Shown one piece after another: positions 59,328 through 64,000 of a DNA stretch of 64,000 nucleotides; position 1 is the first letter of the stretch, and the number at the start of each line of letters is the position of its first letter. Location: contig CAYOSH010000023.1 in assembly GCA_964406575.1 (NCBI GenBank), forward strand, positions 1 to 64,000. The letters are read 5' to 3'. The translations under genes were made by a program, and so were the position numbers. A model generated the notes under the pieces. The model had not been told where the DNA came from. It did no database searches and was given only the letters and a program-made list of their open reading frames with translations. This stretch comes from WTAW01 sp964406575. Its GTDB lineage: Bacteria > Acidobacteriota > Aminicenantia > Aminicenantales > Aminicenantaceae.

Positions 59328-60827
59328 TCAGTTTGAACGGGAAGTTTCAACCACTTTTTTGAAAATTTTTTTGAGCGTCAGTTTGAGATACACGAAGGCC
59401 ATGATGCTGTAACGCTTGATATCCCCCAGTGAATGTATGTTGATAAATATCCGGGGGATCTTCCGGAGGATCGAAACTTGCCCCCCGCTCAACGACCAGC
59501 GGAAGACGAGTTCACTGATCTGTGCCCAGGTGAGCTTATCGATAAACAGCGGCACATCCCCTTGTGCGGCCGGCAAGGTGATGATTCCTGAACGGTACTT
59601 TTTCGTCCAGGTGAAATTGTCAGGTAACACTCCCATCTCTTTGGCTGTTTTTTCGAGCGGAGTCCCCGGGTAGATGTGAAGGATAGCGATGCTTGCCTCG
59701 ATCTTTCCTTTGTACTGTTCGATGATCTGGATGGTCTCTTGGGCCTCTTCCCAGGTCTCTGTGGGGTGGCTGAAGATGAAGAAGGCATTGGGGATGATAT
59801 CCAGTTCGTTGCACCACTCCACCAAATGGTGGAAATCGTCCGCATCGATCTTCTTGTTGACGATTTCATTCCTGACGCGTTCAGAACCCGCCTCTATTCC
59901 GAAAGAGAGATGGAACAGTCCTGCTTTTTTCATCTTTATGAGCAATGGCTTATCGATCAGGTCGATCCTGACATCACATTTGAAAAAAATATTCAGGTTT
60001 CGCTCAAGGATCAGGTCACAGATTGTATGCACACGCTTTGGATTTGTGTTGAATGTGTCATCAAAGAAAAAAATGACCTTCACTCCGTATTCTTTGATCA
60101 GAAATTCGATCTCTTCGATGATGTTCTCCGCACTCCTCATCCTCACAACACGGCCCCAGTTTATAGGGGTGGCGCAGAAGTTGCAGTCGAACGGACACCC
60201 CCGGCTGGACATCATGTTGACCGCAGGGAGTTGTCCCTGATCCGGGACTTCAAAGCGAAAATTGTATTTTTCGAATGGGATGAGATGATAGGCGGGGCGG
60301 GGGAGCGAGTCCAGGTCTTTTATGGGAGGGCGAGGAGAATTCGACCGGACCTCTCCGTTTATCCTGAATGAGATCCCTTTTATCGGAAGCAGAGCCTCCT
60401 TGGCTTCTTTGCCTTCCAGGGCACGGCAGAGTTCACGCGTAGTCTCTTCGCCTTCACCTATGACGACGATATCCAGCTCGGGGATGTGCGCCAGGCAATC
60501 CTCAGCGGCCATCGAGGCGTGGGGTCCCCCCATGACGGTCAGCGCTTCAGGGCGTTTATTCTTTGCCAGCTTGATGAGATCGAAACTCTGGAATCGATTC
60601 TCTGTTGTAGACGTAACGCCGATAAGGTCTGCCTCGAACTCCTGGATCTCTTTGGCGATTTGATCCCAGCTGAGCGCCAAGACATCCGCTGGGACGATAC
60701 GGACCTCATGTCCCTCCTTTTCCAGGACAGCGGCGATGTAAAGAAGGCCCAGGGGCGGCATAGAGGAGCCTTTGGTCCATCTTTCGGCAAAATAGCCTCC
60801 GGGTGGAACAAAGAGCTGTATTTTCAT
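59328..60827 (-). CDS. B12-binding-domain radical SAM protein
   Basis: 499 residues. The N-terminal cobalamin-binding-type Rossmann domain (MPPLGLLYIAAVLEKEGHEV..., GVTSTTENRF, VMGGPHAS, VVIGEGEETT) is followed by the radical SAM domain with the cluster motif CPFDCNFC near residue 215 (SSRGCPFDCNFCATP), FFDDTF, and LSFGIEAGSERV. The C-terminal part has FFIFSHPTETWEEAQETI and HIYPGTPLEK. This class methylates unactivated carbons or phosphinates, or rearranges lipids. The start overlaps the smc stop by one base (TGATG), so it is coupled to smc. The deacetylase/symporter cluster downstream is separate. Confidence 0.9.
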   Translation of the reverse strand: MKIQLFVPPGGYFAERWTKGSSMPPLGLLYIAAVLEKEGHEVRIVPADVLALSWDQIAKEIQEFEADLIGVTSTTENRFQSFDLIKLAKNKRPEALTVMGGPHASMAAEDCLAHIPELDIVVIGEGEETTRELCRALEGKEAKEALLPIKGISFRINGEVRSNSPRPPIKDLDSLPRPAYHLIPFEKYNFRFEVPDQGQLPAVNMMSSRGCPFDCNFCATPINWGRVVRMRSAENIIEEIEFLIKEYGVKVIFFFDDTFNTNPKRVHTICDLILERNLNIFFKCDVRIDLIDKPLLIKMKKAGLFHLSFGIEAGSERVRNEIVNKKIDADDFHHLVEWCNELDIIPNAFFIFSHPTETWEEAQETIQIIEQYKGKIEASIAILHIYPGTPLEKTAKEMGVLPDNFTWTKKYRSGIITLPAAQGDVPLFIDKLTWAQISELVFRWSLSGGQVSILRKIPRIFINIHSLGDIKRYSIMAFVYLKLTLKKIFKKVVETSRSN

Positions 60828-63800
60828 CAGGGATTTTTCTGTGTCTTTTTTTCCATCTTCATGGCATAGATCGTGGTGATATTCGGTTCACCCATGGAAG
60901 TTCCGTAGATATAGTCAGCAACTTCCATGGTTTTAAAATTATGTGTGATGATAATAAACTGGGTCTGGTCCTTGATCCGTCTCATCAGGTTGAGGAACCT
61001 GATGAGATTTGTTTCATCCAATGCCGCATCCACTTCGTCGAGGATGCAGAATGGGGTGGGTTTGTACCGGAAGAGGGCAAAAAAGAAGGCCAAACTGGTC
61101 AAAGTTTTCTCCCCTCCAGAAAGGAGGCTTAAGGTCTGAACCTTCTTTCCCGGGGGTTGGGCGACGATCTCTACGCCACTTTCCAGGGGTAAATTCGGGT
61201 CGGCAAGTTTGAGCTCTGCATGGCCTCCTTCGAACAGAATGGAGAACACATCTTTGAAGTTCTTGTTCACTTCGTGCAGTGCGTCCAAGAACTGTGTTTT
61301 GCTCTCCTGATCGATTTTTCGTATGGCTTCTTTGGTCGAGTCGATGGAATCGCGAAGGTCATCACGTTGTTGGGTGAGAAAATCGTGGCGCTCTTTCTGA
61401 ATGAGATATTCTTCCTCAGCCATTAAATTTACGGCCTTGAATGTTTGGAGTTTTTCCTTGGCTTTTATCAGGTATTCCTCGACGTTAAATTCGGGAAGAG
61501 ATTCCAGAGGAACTTCCTTTTTGACTTCCTCCAGGGTTTTTTTGAGCTCTTGCCAGCAGGAGTCCTCACAATTGACGATATCCCGGTCTCTCTCCGCTTT
61601 CTTGATCTCCCACTGCACTCTTTCTTCTTTTTTGGTCTCATAAACTTCACGCCGTTCTTCCAGCCTTTTTTCCATATCCCGCTGCTCCTCCTGTGCTGTT
61701 TTGAATCGGGTCTCATGGTGAATCTCTTGGGCTTTCTGTTCTGCGATCTTTTTTTCCAGTTTAGACACTTGTGATGAGAGATCTTGGATCCGCGCCCTAG
61801 ATTTTTTCTCCTCGACCTCGGAAAGCCTGACCTCTTCTTCGAGGCTTTTCGTTTTGGATTCGATAGCTTGCATCCTGTGTGAGAGAGCTCGGATCTGGGA
61901 TTGCGTGTTGTTTATCTTTTCTCGGGTGATGTCCGCAGCCGATTGGAGTTCGAAAAAGTGTTTTCTCTTCTGGCCGATTTTTCCTCGAAGACGCGCTAGA
62001 TTTTCTTCCTCTGTTTGAACATCCTTCTTTAATATCTCCTCGCTCTCTTCCAATTCCTTTATCGTCTTTATGAGTGTCTTCAGCTTTGCGTTTTTGTCCT
62101 TTTTCTCCTTGAGCAGGATATCGAGCTCTGTTTTGAGAAGAGCGATAGTGGATTCGATCTTCTGAGACTCGGATTGACTGTATGTGTTTTCTTTCTCCTT
62201 CTCGTCGATTATGCGCTCGATTGTCATCAGATGCGCGGATGTCTCTTGTATCTTTTCTTTGAGATCTTCCTGGATCTGGAGTTTCTCTTCGAGTCTCTGT
62301 GTCAGGGGTGCGATTTGTGCCTCGATCCCCTCGACGGTCTCTTCCAGTGCTCGTATTTCCTGGCTTAAAGAGAATACACCCTCTTTTTTCGGCCCCAGCT
62401 TCATGAGTCCCGATGCGCAAAGAAGCTCACCCTGCAGAGTGACGGCGTTGATCGTGGGGAATTTTAACCATATTTCGACTGCGCTTTTGACGTTATTGAC
62501 GATGACGGCGTCCTCAAATTGGGGGAACGAATCTGTGATCTTTGGGTCTGGTCGGATAGCGGCTTTGAGGAATCCAATGACTCTCGGGTCTTTATCGACT
62601 CCCTCGGGGACAGAGCTCCTCCTATGGGAGGAGAGCAGAAAATAGTTGCCAGCCGGCTTGTGTTGCTCGAGATTCTTCAGAAAATCGTTGGCCGAGACAA
62701 GACTTGCCTTTGCTTCTTCTTTCCAGAAGACATCGATGAGGACTGCGTGTTCGGGATCTGTTTCGATTAGGTCCGCGAGGATCCCCAGTGCACCGGGGAT
62801 TCGAGCCGTTGAACCTTCGCTGCGTTCCTTCTCCTCCAGTTTTTTCAAACTCTCCAGATGATGGACATTTCTGTCCTTTTCTTTGTTCAGCTCGTCGAGT
62901 CGCTCCTGAAATTTCTCGATCTCGGAAGCGAGTGCTTCGTAAGCTGCCTGCGTATTTGTGGTCTCTTCTGATCTCTTTTTAATGTCTTCCTGAAGCTGCT
63001 CAATATCCACAGTGTTTTGCTTGATTGCCGTATCTTTTTCTTTGGAAAGGGATTTTTCACCATCGACCTGGGATTTAAGTTTTTCTTCCTGACGCAAGAT
63101 CAGTTCGATCTCTTTTTCAAACCTGCTTGCATCATTTTTGATCTCTGTCTGGGTGGCGAGTTTTTGAAGAAGCTCATTGCGTAAGGACTCGATTTTTTTT
63201 TGTTTGTTCTCCAGATCGTCATCCGTGACTTGAGTGTCCTGAGAGATCGCTCCCAGCTCTTTCTGTTTTTCTTCAAGTACACGATTCAAGCTGTCAAGCA
63301 TATTTTCTGAAGCTGTTTTTTCCTCCTCCAGTGCACTTTTTTCTTTATGGAGCTCCGCGATATCCTTTTTGGCCTTCGCCCTGTTTTCTGCAAAATAATC
63401 GATGCGTTTTTCTTCCCTGTCCTGGTCGGATTCCAGGTGTGAGAGTTGTGTTTTGAGGGCAAAAAATCGTTCTTTTTCTTGTTTGTTGGATTTCTCGATC
63501 TCCCAGACCTCGTTTCGTTTTGTTGCCAGGAGCCTTTCCTCAGATTTTAAACTCGCAAGAAGGTCCTGCTCCTGCTCCCTGCTTTTTCTGTAGCTGAGGA
63601 CTGTTTCTTCCTGACTTTTTTCAAGGCCGTGAATTTTCTTGCGGAAAAGATAGAGCGTGTGCTCCCGGATGGTTTCCCTCAATTTTCGGTATCGAATAGC
63701 GGAGCTGGCCTGTCTTTTTAATGCGTTTGTTCCTCTCTCGACCTCTGCGATGATATCTTCCAGCCGTTCCATATTCTGTTCGCTGTTTTCCAGCTTTTTC

Positions 63801-64000
63801 TCTGCCTGCCTTTTTTTATCCTTGTAGAAGGCTGTGCCGGCCGCCTCCTCGAGGAGCTGTCTTTTTTCAAGTGGCTTCGATGAGAGGAAGAGGCCGATGG
63901 CGCCTTGTTCGATGACAAAATATTCTGTTTCAGAAATGGCCTTTTTCCAGAGCTGGTCCTGGATGTCTTTAAGCCTGACGACCTTACCGTCCATTCGATA
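60827..64000 (-). CDS. smc: chromosome segregation protein SMC (5' end beyond window)
   Basis: At least 1057 codons; the gene runs off the right edge, and the N-terminal ~110 residues with Walker A are outside. The frame continues upstream of the first internal ATG at 63994 (Tyr-Arg before Met). Seen: RLKDIQDQLWKKAISETEYF, FVIEQGAIGLFLSSKPLEKR and the conserved LLEEAAG; a coiled coil; a hinge about midway (GALGILADLI...GLMKLGPKKEG); a second coiled coil; then the ABC signature LSLLSGGEKTLTSLAFFFAL and Walker B CILDEVDAALDE. It compacts and segregates chromosomes. Its stop overlaps the radical SAM gene start. Confidence 0.96.
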   Translation of the reverse strand, partial: YRMDGKVVRLKDIQDQLWKKAISETEYFVIEQGAIGLFLSSKPLEKRQLLEEAAGTAFYKDKKRQAEKKLENSEQNMERLEDIIAEVERGTNALKRQASSAIRYRKLRETIREHTLYLFRKKIHGLEKSQEETVLSYRKSREQEQDLLASLKSEERLLATKRNEVWEIEKSNKQEKERFFALKTQLSHLESDQDREEKRIDYFAENRAKAKKDIAELHKEKSALEEEKTASENMLDSLNRVLEEKQKELGAISQDTQVTDDDLENKQKKIESLRNELLQKLATQTEIKNDASRFEKEIELILRQEEKLKSQVDGEKSLSKEKDTAIKQNTVDIEQLQEDIKKRSEETTNTQAAYEALASEIEKFQERLDELNKEKDRNVHHLESLKKLEEKERSEGSTARIPGALGILADLIETDPEHAVLIDVFWKEEAKASLVSANDFLKNLEQHKPAGNYFLLSSHRRSSVPEGVDKDPRVIGFLKAAIRPDPKITDSFPQFEDAVIVNNVKSAVEIWLKFPTINAVTLQGELLCASGLMKLGPKKEGVFSLSQEIRALEETVEGIEAQIAPLTQRLEEKLQIQEDLKEKIQETSAHLMTIERIIDEKEKENTYSQSESQKIESTIALLKTELDILLKEKKDKNAKLKTLIKTIKELEESEEILKKDVQTEEENLARLRGKIGQKRKHFFELQSAADITREKINNTQSQIRALSHRMQAIESKTKSLEEEVRLSEVEEKKSRARIQDLSSQVSKLEKKIAEQKAQEIHHETRFKTAQEEQRDMEKRLEERREVYETKKEERVQWEIKKAERDRDIVNCEDSCWQELKKTLEEVKKEVPLESLPEFNVEEYLIKAKEKLQTFKAVNLMAEEEYLIQKERHDFLTQQRDDLRDSIDSTKEAIRKIDQESKTQFLDALHEVNKNFKDVFSILFEGGHAELKLADPNLPLESGVEIVAQPPGKKVQTLSLLSGGEKTLTSLAFFFALFRYKPTPFCILDEVDAALDETNLIRFLNLMRRIKDQTQFIIITHNFKTMEVADYIYGTSMGEPNITTIYAMKMEKKTQKNP

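Noticed and set aside
59676..60371. 231-codon plus-strand ORF opposite the B12 radical SAM gene
   Set aside because: Antisense shadow of a gene with intact cofactor motifs.

Overview
The window most resembles a chromosomal segment of an uncultured anaerobic bacterium of the Acidobacteriota / Candidatus Aminicenantes kind. This is inferred from style, not from a marker gene. The cues are a tandem cluster of ~800-residue MacB/FtsX-type permeases ending in NPxxSLRYE, a PadR-coupled permease with an N-terminal prefix, a FecR plus DUF6600-like Trp-rich protein, several radical SAM enzymes, and Gram-negative envelope genes (FadL/OmpP1, DegP, lipoprotein and HlyD-type proteins).

Layout. 1-3.4 kb: tRNA-Glu(CTC), then a minus-strand tripartite ABC exporter (HlyD adaptor, ATPase, ABC-2 permease). 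4.2-19.6 kb: five full-length FtsX-type permeases on the minus strand, split by a plus-strand radical SAM + Gfo/Idh/MocA pair, with a 3' remnant of a sixth permease at 20.1 kb. 20.5-27 kb: sulfatase-fold lipoprotein and secreted six-hairpin glycosidase, then a periplasmic 5'-nucleotidase. 27-29.5 kb: an unusual protein with a GATase-like N-terminus and a restriction-endonuclease-like C-terminus, next to a two-receiver response regulator. 29.9-32.9 kb: a tightly overlapping GT2 / radical SAM / ParB-like (DGTHR) operon, followed by a 5'-truncated radical SAM gene. 33.7-37.8 kb: PadR regulator with a perfect 19-bp inverted repeat over its promoter, its FtsX permease and a beta-propeller protein. 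38-39.8 kb: a tRNA-associated mini-island (tRNA-Gln fragment, tRNA-Leu fragment, DUF4143 ATPase, intact tRNA-Gln). 39.9-52.8 kb: mostly housekeeping genes (VTT protein, flippase-like protein, NrdR, Hsp20, Lon, FadL, DapF, DegP, Tmk, PBP1A). 53-64 kb: DUF6600-like protein, histone-deacetylase-fold enzyme, two sodium:solute symporters, a B12-binding radical SAM protein and SMC (cut by the window edge).

Two repeat families stand out. One is a 169-170 bp MITE-like element in three copies (14.5, 40.4 and 45.4 kb) with ~21-bp terminal inverted repeats and 9-bp target duplications. The other is a family of short hairpins of the form TGTAGGG-stem-YCCCR-stem'-CCG, found only between genes and mostly just after stop codons, whose stem bases change in compensating pairs.

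The strongest candidates for an undescribed system are the GT2 / radical SAM / ParB-like operon and the nuclease-like protein paired with the two-receiver regulator. No CRISPR array, integrase or full-length transposase was seen.
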